A DNA stretch of 64,000 nt from Rotaria sordida (GCA_905250125.1 CAJNOL010000301.1:102145-166144), one strand, 5' to 3'. Shown: positions 33,556-45,052, counted from the first letter of the stretch. The notes: generated from the letters alone by a model not told the origin. Numbers and translations: made by a program.

Positions 33556-36262
33556 TCGTGCGCTGTCACTATAGTATTCAATACACGAAGAGAAATGAAA
33601 AACAACTGATATTTTAAAACCAGATTATTAATGATTATTGAATTATATACTGTGAAAAGTCATATTACCACATCGTCTTTCCAAAGATTGTGACAGATAT
33701 GTGGAAAAAATTTCTAAATCACCACTAGCCATAATCAGTCTAAAAGATACTCACGTATCATTAAAATAATTCTCTCGAAATTCATAATCAATTTTGTAGG
33801 GATTATGTATGTATGCATCAATAATTTGTTTTTCTGTATTCAACTAATTGAAATGAATCAATGCAGAGAGAGATTCAATTCATTAAAATTTTTTATTTAT
33901 ATTCAAAAAATATATCCTGCTTTTTTTATTACTCAAGGAAGTCGTGAAATTTCACTTTTTGCTACAATAACAATGATGTATACGACTAAAAGATTGTAAT
34001 AAACAAACTTACCAGCTCAAATCGAATGTGAATGATGCAAATAGAAAACTGACAAATCCACAGAGCTTTGTTTAGTTTCAACAGTGAAAGAGTAACTGAC
34101 TGATATCTATAGTTATATATAAGCGATGAATCTTCTAGCTGGAAAAATCCAAAGGGAAGTACGTGTATCACACTGGAAAATTCCAGCGTAAGAAGAAGAC
34201 AATTGGAAAATTCCAATATGTGTCAACAATCATGGCAAAAAAATTTTGTCCAACTCGATACTTGATATACAATACAAAAAAAATTAAATAAATAGAACAT
34301 CAATTTGACTGAGAAATTTTTACCAGAGTATCTAAACAAATATTTTAGGTCTGATATTACTCAGAAGTTTCTCTGAAATACGCATAGTAGATCATTTTTT
34401 TCCCAGTGCTTTGTAGTCAATATTTGTATTTTTTTCTTGTTGTAAAGATCTGGTCTTTTTTTTTATGCTTTACTGATGATAACAGTCCATTATAAATTCA
34501 TTCAAATTAAATGAAACTTGCGTCTATTTCCTTACACACGATAGAGCAAAGTGAATGATGACGATCATTGACGTGCATTTGTCTCCTATATACATACAAT
34601 AATAATAAAAAAAGAAAATTTCGACTACTTCAGTCTTTCCATGTAACAATTTATCGAAAAAAGGGGTGAAGTTTTTGATCATGAAAGCGTGTTAAGAAGT
34701 TGATAGTGACGAAATCTCATGAGATTTTGTTGAAAAAAATATTCAACGTATTTTCAAGGTCAAAAAGATAACATCTTTTTTCGTTAGATCATTAATTTTT
34801 AAGAACGTATGCTTAGGATATAATATCATCATTTCTTTAGGCGCATCTACAGTGCAAATAGACTTTTCTGCTTTTATGTTGCACGCTTATTCGCATTACT
34901 GCCGGTATACCGCCGATTTACCGGTGATAATGCTTATGACTTTCGTTTTCACCTATGAACAATTGTAAGAGAGTGTTCTTTACCCGAAATGGAATCAGTT
35001 ATTAGAAAGGATTCAAATTAGTCGAGAAGAAATGACTTTTGGAATATATTTTACTACTAAACATTTTTTGCAATGTCATCTACAATAAAAAATTTATCTC
35101 ATGACTGAGATTGATTTAGACTCTATTGCTAGTACAAACTTCTCAGTCACATCAAAGTTATCCTAGTCCATCTAAATCGACTCAATTCTGTCAATCTTAA
35201 TAGGCTTCAAAAGTATGTACTAGTCATTGATTTGTTGTGAATGCTCGGAAATAAATTTATTCATACATGCAATATATCTTCTTTTGATCTTTAGTCTATT
35301 AAATATTAACTTTGCATGTGTTAAATAATTCATTACATTCGCTCTAGAAATGTGACTACTGAAAACAAAGAAACAGCATCATATTGTATTCGAACAAAAA
35401 CAAAGAAGATCTTTGAAGCGTTTGTTGTTAAGAAGCTCTTGTGAAAATTTAGAAGACACATAAAACTTTAGATCTTTTAAAGACATGAACGTGTCACAAA
35501 ATGAATTTTTAACATAGAGTTTCATTCCGAAAATGTCCGATTAATATGCTGCTAATTTAATAATATAGTTAATAGATTCATCACATTCTCTCGTAGTTGG
35601 TTTCACATTAGCCTAGTGCGATCGAGATATTTTCTAGCTATTATCATTCTATGAATAAAGCTTGCAAATCTTTATGAAGCTGCTACGAATCCAAGGAAAA
35701 ATTAAAAGAAATGTATTCTTAAAAATGAGATCGTTAAAATATTATTTTATCTTCATCATCTCGATTATTTCCAGGATTCATTCAGTTTTTCGCAATGAAT
35801 TTTTATCGTCGCTTTAGTTTTGAAAAAATTTTGTCACAAAATAAACTAAATAATTCATCTAACACTTATGTTATCAAGGATGTGGATATGGGTGTTCTAC
35901 CTTCAGCAACACCCATACTCTTCAGTAAGTACGAAGTAGAAGTTTGTGGTTTGTATCTTACGATACAATTATATAGTAAATAGGTTTCATAATAACGTTT
36001 GAAAGGTAAGTGCCCAAGATGTTACTAACTACTGCATTCGTATTCTGGAAAGATATCGGAAATGTTTCTCTGTTGAATCTTTCTATTCAAAAGGAAGAAG
36101 TGTACAAGTGAAAGAAAAATAGACGGTTCTATTGTTTATTTTCTTCGCCTTTTTTTTTTGTTTTTTCTTCTGTTCCATAACAGATTTCTTGTTTCATTAT
36201 AGCACATATATTTCTCTTTCCTGTTATTCGTACTCAATCTATTCTAGTTGTCATTCAATAGG
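33556..36262. other. Intergenic with a dispersed repeat
   Basis: Apart from the 34950-35213 repeat there is no supported gene. A short frame at 35795-35983 contains GTGGATATGGGTGTTCTACC followed by an inverted CAACACCCATACTC, a small hairpin also seen at 44832-44870, so it is treated as repeat, not gene. The 34890-34930 stretch has short CCGGTATACCGCCG palindromic words. Confidence 0.4.
34950..35213. repeat. Dispersed repeat, copy paired with 12855-13082
   Basis: Collinear with the other copy through TCAGTTATTAGAAAGGATTC, AATTAGTCGAGAAGAAA, ATATATTTTACTACTAAA, CTCAATTCTGTCAATCTTAA and GGCTTCAAAAGTATGTAC. Same orientation. No coding content. Confidence 0.6.
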
Positions 36263-36568
36263 ATGACGTTTGTTCAAGATTGTACATTAGAATTGATACG
36301 ACCTTGTCGTTATCAAATTCGAGAACGACTTTTTGCCTTCGGTAATAGTTGTGAGATGCAATAAGTTAAAAAGAACAACACAACACAACATTTTTCTTTT
36401 TACATCATATTTCTTTGTAGAGATATTTTGAAAATTCTTCAAAAAGGATTTCATTTTTTTGATCAACTTCATATATTATCAGTTCGTGATGATGAATCAA
36501 ATCGACAAAGTTTATGTCTTTTAAACATAGTTATAAAATTTATTCAATCTATGGTGAATATCAAGTAA
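36263..36568 (+). CDS. Small two-exon protein or 3' end of an unknown gene (74 aa)
   Basis: Exon 1 is 36263-36341 and exon 2 is 36423-36568, joined in phase 1 using donor GGTAAT and the second AG of the acceptor TTTGTAGAG. The first AG would create an immediate stop; the same AGAG acceptor ambiguity occurs in the ATRX gene. The product reads LELIRPCRYQIRERLFAF, then DILKILQKGFHFFDQLHILS and CLLNIVIKFIQSMV. It is helical and amphipathic with no membrane segment, and I do not recognise it. CAATAG directly before GATGACG could itself be an acceptor, so upstream exons may exist and this could be the C-terminus of a larger, possibly broken gene. Confidence 0.4.
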
Positions 36569-37596
36569 AAAGACTTGTTATATTCGATCATGCATTTGAT
36601 TGATGCAAACAATGATAAAAAACAAGAAGATCATGCTTTGATTTTAGCATTGATTATTATTTTACATTAGTTACTTTATTGTTTATAATAAATAATACTT
36701 GTTCTTAACATTGTTGTTTATTTTTTATATTTATTTTGTTCTGTAAAAACTCTTTAAAATATTAAAATCAGATTGATAGTTGAACAAACTTATCTTTGTA
36801 TATATTTTTCTATACTTATTCTATGAAGAGTATTCAATTAAAAAAAGCGAGAAACGTAGCATCAAAGAGTCTGACGCCGATCTCTTCAACCATTTATCTT
36901 CTGAATATCCTAGTCTTGTATATTTTGTCTGCATTTCAGATAATTTTTGTAAATTAATAATCAAACAGAAAAATGGATTGACTATTAAGATTTAACGAAG
37001 ACCGTACTGATTGTTTACTGCTCGTGATGTCAGCGATCATTTTATTAGTAGAGAGGTGTCCAAGGACTGAGGAATAGGAATTCCTACTCAGTTCCCTGAC
37101 ATTTACTTGAATGCTAAAATTAAAAAATACAATATCCACGGTACTTATTACTCTTACACGCGTTTTCATCAAGAAATTTGTGCATATGAACGTATGAGTA
37201 CGAAAATTATTGCAAAAAAAGCATTATCTTGACTTTCATGAATGAGAGAACTGTGATGGAAATAATGGTCAATTCCCATTTCCCCAAGGAATTATCATAG
37301 CTACACTGGTAATTCCTCTGCAAATTAGGAATTCCTATTTCTCAGTCCTTGGACACTACTGTGTGATCTTCCATTAAATTAGACGTCAACTATCGATCTT
37401 TTCAAAGAGTATTTATTCATGTCCAACAGTCTCGTTCGTAAACAATCGTATATGGAGAAATAGATATATTGAAATGATTGAACAGATTGTAGATAAACTA
37501 CAGAGAAATTCATTTTTTAATGAAACATTCAATACTTCATTCGCTAAAGAACTTTGTTATTTTATTTATTGCAAATCAATCAAAATAATGTAGTAA
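36569..37596. other. Intergenic with one MITE
   Basis: It holds a 301-bp inverted-repeat element (37056-37356) and otherwise AT-rich sequence. Open frames at 36780-36995 and 36954-37172 have no domain. It separates the convergent + gene at 36.5 kb and the - oxidoreductase gene. Confidence 0.4.
37056..37356. mobile_element. MITE with 31-bp terminal inverted repeats
   Basis: GTGTCCAAGGACTGAGGAAT at the left end is the reverse complement, with one mismatch, of ATTTCTCAGTCCTTGGACAC at the right end; the repeats run on through AGGAATTCCTA, giving about 31-bp TIRs. Outside, AGTAGAG at the left and CTACTG at the right extend the symmetry imperfectly (a CAGTAG-like terminus), which recalls hAT-type ends, but no clean 8-bp duplication is visible. 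About 300 bp, no coding capacity. Confidence 0.7.
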
Positions 37597-38454
37597 TTAT
37601 TGATCGTAGAAAATAAAACAACGTAGTTCAATACTTTTTTGCTCAACATTTGATGGCGACATATTTTCATTTATGAAAGCTGTATGAAATGCAAATTGAG
37701 CAACATCGGACTTGCTATCGAATATTTTGAAGATGAACATCTCGTTGGATCGCATCTGGCTTAGATAGTACCATACATGAGCATCTTGCGTGCTGCGAGT
37801 CATCATATAGGCTGTAGAAGTATTCACGGATCCTCGAAGTTCGAGTAGATGAACATCTTTTTCGACGTCAACCGAGCGATAGTCGCAAATTGCTAATGGT
37901 TTATCTGTTATTGCATTGGGACCCAATGGTCGCCAAACATTGATCACTTGATACCGATTTTGCATCACTTTCTCGGCTTCTTCTTCTCCAAGCATTTCTT
38001 TCAGTTTTTTGCGTATCCCTGATGGATCGCTATCGACATGAGGATCAAAGGCAGGATTTCTATGAGATTGATCACATTGATTGACTGTACGTGGCGAACT
38101 TCGAGCACGAAAAACATGATGATAGACAACGACTCTAGAAGCCTTTAGATGCTTTTTCAGAAAATTAGAAATTTCTTCGTAATAAGCTCGTTGTGGTTCA
38201 CTGTCATCCTGGAATTCTTCTTGGAGAGAACCTTCGTATTCGAGCACTTCCAAGCCATTGGTATCGAGATCAACACTCTTCTCCTTGCCTCGCAAATCGT
38301 GAATGATGACAGGAGTTGGTATTTGTTCCATATTTGTTCTTAGCGCTACTGATCTTGAACCCGCCTCTGTCCACGGAGAACAGCCATCTGTCGTGTGTGC
38401 TAAATAATAAATTTTCCCAATGACATCACCGCTCATGATGATAATTTGGAACAA
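37597..38454 (-). CDS. AsaB/CmcJ-type non-heme oxidoreductase (GA4 desaturase/7-alpha-cephem-methoxylase-like)
   Basis: Intronless, 285 aa from ATG 38454; a second ATG six codons on (38436) is equally plausible. The core matches the CmcJ/AsaB/NvfI family known from fungal and bacterial secondary metabolism: a DPHVDSDPSG segment with an H-x-D pair (His139, Asp141), INVWRPLGPNAITDKPLAICD (about 171-191), WYYLSQMRSNEMFIFKIFDS (228-247), FHTAF with the likely second His (His257), and the terminal SIELR. H-x-D plus a distal His suggests Fe(II)/2-oxoglutarate-type chemistry, and substrates are unknown. Absence of introns, visibly higher GC than neighbouring genes and mainly fungal/bacterial relatives make horizontal acquisition likely. 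It has no premature stop, so it is probably active. Neighbouring gene relics suggest a dynamic region. Confidence 0.85.
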   Translation of the reverse strand: MFQIIIMSGDVIGKIYYLAHTTDGCSPWTEAGSRSVALRTNMEQIPTPVIIHDLRGKEKSVDLDTNGLEVLEYEGSLQEEFQDDSEPQRAYYEEISNFLKKHLKASRVVVYHHVFRARSSPRTVNQCDQSHRNPAFDPHVDSDPSGIRKKLKEMLGEEEAEKVMQNRYQVINVWRPLGPNAITDKPLAICDYRSVDVEKDVHLLELRGSVNTSTAYMMTRSTQDAHVWYYLSQMRSNEMFIFKIFDSKSDVAQFAFHTAFINENMSPSNVEQKSIELRCFIFYDQ

Positions 38455-38923
38455 TACGCGCAGATGCTGTTTTCGAATGACTGTCGAATTTATTTGTTAC
38501 ACGAATCGACCTGTTTTATATACGCAGTAGAGATAACAAGAATACAAGGGCGAAAGAAAATAAGAGAATAGAGAATAGATAGGAATAGAGGTGATATCAT
38601 GCGAAAAGGGAGCATATGATTATATATACAGAAAAAGAAAGATATTAATACCATGAAAGATAGGGGTTGTAGTAGTGTCACACAATGTGAGCAGTGAAAC
38701 AATTCAGTCACAGATGCTGCTCAGTGCTTAATAAGTCAAATAAATCGATGGTGGACGATAGCAACAAGATAATTATATCATTTCTCTTATCTTTCAAGGC
38801 TCGGTTGCTGTGTCATGCGCTCACGACAATGTGTAAACACAATTTCTTTCATTATTAAGAAATAATGATGATGATGTAGAAAAACATTTGTTGAATTGAT
38901 AGAATCATTTTATATTTATTCAT
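38455..38923. other. Short spacer, upstream of the oxidoreductase
   Basis: No gene seen. It should contain the minus-strand promoter of the oxidoreductase. A minus frame at 38490-38711 is hydrophobic and unremarkable. Confidence 0.35.
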
Positions 38924-39096
38924 CAGCTACATTATTTGCTCTTCGTTCAATCCATTCTGGAACATCCTACGAATAGAATTGGCGTAAAAGGTGCGCACCA
39001 TAAATCATGTCATCTTTTCTAGCTCCATGACTTTTTAATTGCACTTAAAGTATGACATAAGTAATGACACACACATTCTTCCAACGTCAGTTTGAT
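38924..39096 (-). pseudogene. Gene relic of unknown family, with frameshift and stops
   Basis: Reading the minus strand gives three coding-like blocks in order: IKLTLEECVCHYLCHTLSA with IKKSWS, then DDMIYGAHLLRQFYS, then DVPEWIERRANNVADE before TAA. A stop and a frame change separate blocks one and two, and an in-frame TAG separates two and three. No GT..AG pair repairs both, so this looks like the decayed 3' end of a gene. I could not place the family. Confidence 0.45.
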
Positions 39097-40047
39097 GCCT
39101 ACGAAAGAGCAGAAACAAAAAAGTCAAAAGAAAAACAAACAACCAATGTCGCCGAGATATGAATAAGAAACAAAAAATTGCGCATTAAATAAATACTAAC
39201 AAATAGACTTCTTGAGAATATGGGTGTGAGTTTAGAGAGTAAATAAGATCCATACCCGCGTGTTACGAATATCTTGATTGTCAAACATCATTCTTATGTA
39301 GATTGAGAAGAGGTTTGTGATAAAAGGAAAACGAAATGATCATGAGAGTGGATGTGAAGAATTCAATTGTTGGAAAATCGAATGTGTCGAAAATGAATAT
39401 CGATGTTATAATGATCAATGTGTTCGTGTCGATATCGATTTTGAACTGAACTTCTTTGAAAAAATGAGAATCGTAAATAGAAGAAACAAGAGAGTTGAAA
39501 AATGACGAAAAATGAACTGTACATCGCAATTGTAGATGTGTTAGTTACAATATTGGATAGAAAACCTCTTTGATATGAATACAACATCTTGCTAAAGAAA
39601 CATCGAGCCAATTTAATGATACTTCAGATCATGGTATCAGCATTAGAGGAGAGTAGTTCAATACTAACTTTTGCTGGCTGAAAGTGACTTATTTTTAGAA
39701 TTCACCACGATCAGTGTAATTGTACCCGTTTGCGAGCTGCGTGTCAATAGAACGCGTTTAGCCTTCTTAAAATATTTATATAGGTATTCACTCTTTATAG
39801 TGATCATTCCATTTTACTCAATGACAATATGCGATATTCCCATTCTTTCTAGGAACAGATACAATGTTTTTCACATCACTTCAGACAAGTTTATTCAAGT
39901 AATCAAATGATAAAATAAATTGAAGTGAATTGTTAAGTCGATTGTTTCTTGTCCATTCAATTTCATTTGACAACATTGGTCATACTTTTCAATGTGACAT
40001 TATGTTGATATTCTGTCAATAAAGTCAATTCAAATCGTACATGAACT
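39097..40047. other. Spacer with LDLa relic
   Basis: Apart from the LDLa-like relic (listed separately) nothing is supported. Antisense frames at 39281-39611 shadow that relic. Confidence 0.35.
39338..39500 (+). pseudogene. LDL-receptor class A-like relic
   Basis: The plus strand reads ESGCEEFNCWKIECVENEYRC and continues YNDQCVRVDIDFELN. The spacing C-x(4)-C..CxxNEYRCxNxQCVxxD matches the start of an LDLa repeat as found in large rotifer LDLa proteins, but the calcium-binding C-terminal half (WxCDGxxDCxDxSDE) is lost and the frame ends at 39503. Sequence beyond it (to about 39600) has coding-like shreds with stops. Decayed fragment. Confidence 0.45.
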
Positions 40048-40740
40048 TTAATCGATAGTATACTTTTGAATATAAGTGTTGAAATTATCGACTACGTGCA
40101 AGTTGCTATCTACATCAAATGCTATATCAATGGGATCATTCAATTGAGAGATTCGACGTCCGTGACCTAACTCACCGATAAGAGCTGCGCCTGATCTTGC
40201 GCTTTCAAACCAAAGAATAAGTTGATTATTGTCATAGTCAACGATATACATAGTACTCATCCGATCAACTACCAGTGACAAGGGGTTATTCAATTGATTG
40301 GTATTATTTTCAATTCCATTTTCACCAGCCACAAAAATACCTTCTCTCAAAATTAGAAATACCTAGAAATCCCTGATTGTCTAACGTCAATCTCCAACAT
40401 CAAATGTTCGAAAGAAAAGTTTGACATTGATCCTCATTCGGAAACTATTGTCACATATACAGGTTATCTCTATTACATATCAACATAACTCCATTCTTGC
40501 CGACGGCAACACTAGTCGGCCTGCTTAACAAATTACTGCTGTTAGCTTCTTGGCTACCAACAATTGAAGCACCCCGAACCTATTTGACAATACGATTATT
40601 GAAAGCATCCATAATATAGATAGCACCACTGTCATCTCTAAAAAAATCCATCGGAATGATCCAGCTGATTCAATGCTGATCCATAGTCATTTCCTCCGGC
40701 CACTGTGATATCATTACGATTCCAGGTCACAGTGGCACAA
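40048..40740 (-). pseudogene. NHL-repeat protein pseudogene
   Basis: The minus strand between 40740 and 40480 reads ITVAGGNDYGSALNQLDHSDGF, a frameshift at a T-run, DDSGAIYIMDAFNNRIVK, an in-frame TAG, then VRGASIVGSQEANSSNLLSR and PTSVAVGKNGVMLI. A last open block at 40350-40048 gives GIFVAGENG, NQLNNPLSLVVD, MYIVDYDNNQLILWF and NLHVVDNFNTYIQKYTID. These are successive NHL/beta-propeller units of the type abundant in bdelloids (xxVAGGNGxG..NQLNxPxxxxVDxxGxxYVxDxxNxRIxxW). At least one frameshift and one stop make it nonfunctional; the C-terminal IQKYTID matches the usual end of intact members. Confidence 0.75.
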
Positions 40741-41102
40741 AATTAGAAATTTTGCCAGAGCAAATTGTCAAATCGAGAATTCCAACTATGAAAGGCATGA
40801 ATGAGATAAGCAATGAACAGAAATTCGAACAGATCGAGTAAGAACTCTTTGGTCATTCAGTTTAGCTTTATTCTTTCTATGTACCGAAGATTATGGCCGA
40901 ACTCGCAGTCAATATTGTATATCACTTTGATCCTTCAAAAGATGTTTCGCAGTTATAGCATGTGCTTTTTCAATTTGATGATTCTAATAGATTGTACTCA
41001 TGAAAATACAATATGTATTTGACATAAAATGATTTAAAGAAAAAGAAATTGTTTAAATGTTGAAATGTGTACATTCATTAAATGAATATAAACCAGTGTT
41101 CT

Positions 41103-42156
41103 TTAAGATTCCGGTGACACTTGATTAACAACTATTCTTGGTCGTCGCCATCGTTCAAAATGAATTGTGAAAACCACATAGATCAATTGTCGACGAAATC
41201 GTTCGGATGCACAGATATAGATGAAAAATGGGCTCTAGAAATGTGTAGAAATATTTTTTTAAACAGAATGATGATTTATATTGTTTTCTGATAGATGAAT
41301 ATCTTACCCCAAAGTTAACATAATATAACAAGACAGTTAGAGTAGCAATAAACTGTATTTTTGTTGCGATAACAGGATTACTCATGAGGCTTGTGTTTAG
41401 TGTAAGAGTCGTTACAATAGCGTATGGCACAACAGTAAAGGCATTGACGATATCTTGTACAAGAACCATCACTGTCAATTGTTTGTCGAGTTCACGTCGA
41501 ACAAGAGGCAATGTTCGATGAGCCAGGTGTTGTACATTGCGATATGCCAAGTATCCGAACAAGATTGTAATAACAACAGGAAGAAAACCTGTGAGCACAA
41601 GAGTGACAAAATAAAAACGATATTGTGCAAAGATATCGTTTGGAGAGTTACAAATGACTTTGCCTGTAGCAGACGAAATATTTTGATTAAAAAAGACCAA
41701 ATATGGAATTCCATGAAGGATCCAAATGATACTAAATGCTGCCATTAGACGATGAGCTACTTGGATATTGCTCCATTCTTGCCAACGACGACGAAAACTA
41801 GTAGCAAAGTATTGATCCATCGTTGCCAAGGTGATACTTGTAAATGAAATTAATGCAGCTATTGGAAAAAGGAAATATCGCAATTTACAGATAATTAATG
41901 AAGTTTGCGTCCAATCAATACCAAAGCCGGTGATCATGATACGAACTAAGAGGCCCGTTATTAACTGACCAACATTGACAATTGACATGATTGTTAAATA
42001 GAATGCACATGAACTTTCTCGAAAGGTTTGAAGACTTAGAAATACAATCACGTTGAGAAGTCCTCCAAGTGTACCAACAATAAGTAGTGGGATACCAAAA
42101 TAAATGCACGCTTTTTGTGCAATAAACGCAAGAGATTCACCAAGTGACGTTGACAT
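41103..42156 (-). CDS. Rhodopsin-like G protein-coupled receptor (orphan)
   Basis: Exon 1 is 42156-41308 and exon 2 is 41234-41103, with the intron bounded by GTAAGA and TTTCTAG, phase 0; 326 aa. Unspliced reading would run on to 41155 but loses TM7, so the spliced form is preferred. Seven hydrophobic segments are visible, starting ACIYFGIPLLIVGTLGGLLNVIVF (TM1 with GxxxN). A Cys at the top of TM3 (LIICKLRYF) and one in loop 2 (VICNSP) can form the class A disulphide. The DRY motif after TM3 is MDQYF, and NPxxY is replaced by GSPFFIYICAS, as in many bdelloid orphan receptors. The C-tail is basic. Plasma-membrane neuropeptide-type receptors are the nearest group; ligand unknown. Confidence 0.83.
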
Positions 42157-45052
42157 TTTGATTCGATGATTTCAGATCTAATATATATATTTTATCTATA
42201 ATATTTATTTTCAGTCATACAAAAGTAATCTCTACACAAATCTTGTAACAACGAAACACTTTTTTTTTTAATTAGTAAATTCATTCGAAAAATCACATTT
42301 GAAGAAATAGATTGTTGTTTCAACATCAAGAAAACGAGATCCTATGCGTGAAAATAACTAATTGAAAATAAAAAAAACGGCAAGAGCCCGAGAGTGGTTA
42401 CTTATTAGTAAATGTTTTTCGCTTGTTGATATATCTCGGATTTGACAGAGAGAAAAACAATTCAGGAATAATCCAATCGAGTTGTTGTTTCTGCATTCAA
42501 CAAGAAAGTAACACTTACAAACGCTGAATGCGTAAATAAAGCTGTTTTTTCTTCGAGATGCATTGCTTCAGGAGAAAGAAAGTCATTTGTTTTGCTGCAA
42601 TATCCAGGACGCTCGAATTACTGGAACAATTATTTAGGATCAAAATTGAATCATTCCCTTTCTTTTTTCATTTCCTGCTATACGTAGAAAACTAATGAAG
42701 CAACCGGAAATTAGACAGCGATGCTTATGTATACAGATTCTTTTAACTCTTTTTCATACTTTATTAAAACCTGTTTATTGGCAAAGAACGAAGTTAACAA
42801 GACGAGAAATTACATGAACAACTCTGAGATAAGTGAGAAAAAAACGAAGTTACAACGAATGTGCTGTTAATAAAGAAAGCAAAAGAAAACGACACATCAC
42901 TATATAGGAGTCTCACAGTGAGACACCAATGGACAGATTTGAACATATCAAAATTAGAAAACAACTTCTTTTGATAAGATTATAGAAAAACACAAACTTA
43001 CTTCATTTTGGATTATGTTGAAGACAAACGATTTATAGCGAGCCTTTTACCTGAAGCTCTGCGGAACTTTAGCTGAACTTCACTTTCTAGAGGCGATATA
43101 TGATGGACGGACCTCGAAATCATCTCGTAGAATCCTCCTTAAAGTAAAATAGAATGTTCATTTCTACTCATGAACGAGCTTGTTCAGCTGTGAAACTCAT
43201 TTTTTTCTTGGAAGTTGCTGCTACTAAAGTTGTGTTGCCTCTTCATGCAAATGAGTTACTTTTTTTATCTATAAGTTAATTTCATGTTCTCTCCCTTTAC
43301 TGTAAATAAGGATTAAATGTAAAACAAGATAATGTATGTTTGATAGAGAAAGTGAAAATAAGAAAAAGAAAGAGTAATATGTTGCGTTCAAATGTTAATT
43401 TAGAATATTATAAGAATGAGAAGAAAATGTTCAAAGCGAAAAAAACATGAAGTTATGATCATGTGATAGAAAAGAACGCCATTCCTATCTGTGTCCGGAA
43501 AGAGAACAAAAAAAAACAATAAGACTGGTGTATCATAAGACAGAATTGTTAGAGGGATGAAAACATCGTCTCTTGTCTAATCCTGAGAAGTATTATGAGA
43601 GAAACAAAAAGAAGATAAGCGGCTTTGTAATATGACTTGAGAAATCTTGTTTTCATCTCATCCCTCAATTTTATTAGAAAAAAGAAACCTATGTCAACAT
43701 ATTTAATGCATCTTATTTAAGGGAGAAAAGTGGACTTGAATATATTTTATAAATTTAAAAATTGGAAATACTTTGAAATCTATCGAAAGCTGTAAGAATG
43801 TGTAACAATGGGCATTCAATTTTCTAGTCTAAACCTCATCTTTTTTTTATCTGCAATTCGGTAAAATAATCGTCATTGAGGCTTTTTGTGCGAACAATGA
43901 TATGCAATGGTTGCCTTCACTTCAATCAACGATGCTGTTTAGAACCAATGAATTCTGTATAGCTAAGACGCACGAGAAACCAGTTCCGTTATCGTCCGTT
44001 TGTATTCGAAAGAGAAAAAGATTGTTCTAGTACAGTACTTGTTGCCGTTCCCTTAAAAAAAAATGAATGAGAAAAGAAGAGATAAACAAAGGATAAGGTG
44101 CCAACAACTATTAACAAATTCCATCTACTTCGTCTATATGACACCTTACTTTTTTTTATGTTGTTTTCTTCATCGTCTCTCATAATACCTGCGTCGCTAT
44201 CTATCAGATCTGCATAAAATCAAACTATTGAAGTTCAAGGAGATCAGAAGTGCGGATACTTTTCTCCACATTATATCAACTTCTAATAGCCGTTATCGAT
44301 CAAAAAAAGCTCCCATTCTCTTCTTAACCCATTTGTCTCTACTATGTAAACAATAGAATAAATAACAACACAAAGAAGAGATTGTAATCAAATACTTGCA
44401 TGTAAAATAAGAGCTATTGTATTTTCTCTGAAAAGTTACTCCTCCTTGTTTTTCTTGATTGCTACGCACCTCAATTAAATTTTGAAGCACAGAAGTAGAA
44501 CTTACTGTTGACACAACATGAATCATCCGTTGGATTCTAGATTCAATACTCGCAAATGGTGAAAACTTCAAATGCATGTTCATCTAAGAGAGCATCCATC
44601 AGATCATTGCGAAACTGAGGTATTCGTCCATGGATAGATGAGAATAATCTTCTACAAAAAATGTAGCCTCACTATGATTCACTCTCATCACACAATAAGT
44701 AGTCACAGAAATAAGCAGGGAACTAAAATGTTATGAGAATCAACGGATGTCCGTCACTGTGATGCAAATGAAGAAACAATTTTTATTTGTATATTTACAC
44801 TCTATTGACAGCAAGATGGTGTGAGTGTGTAGGTGTTCTACCACCTTCAATGACACCCACACCCATACTCGACTAATCACCGACTCACCTTCACCTTCAC
44901 TTTCAATAGTTTTCGAATCTTTCTTCGAACTTTATATTATCACTTCAAAATTGTTGATTTATTGGTGATAGTTTAATAAAAGAAATCAGGAAGTTATTTA
45001 ATAAAATGTTAACTATTTTCTGATACATGTAAGTGTTCATTGCTTAATCAGT
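42157..45052. other. Intergenic; possible exon fragments on the minus strand
   Basis: No complete gene is supported. On the minus strand, 44183-43989 encodes a basic N-terminus, one membrane segment (WNLLIVVGTLSFVYLFF) and a short tail, like the first exon of a type II membrane enzyme, but no following exon was found. At about 44680-44540 the minus strand reads SSIHGRIPQFRNDLMDALLD and EHAFEVFTICEY after an acceptor-like TTTTTTGTAG. At 44832-44870 there is a GGTGTTCTACC..ACACCCACACCCATACTC hairpin. These could be exon remnants. Confidence 0.3.

Noticed and set aside
41455..42109. Open frames on both strands within the GPCR exon
   Set aside because: They are shadows of the minus-strand receptor, which has seven membrane segments and a consistent intron.
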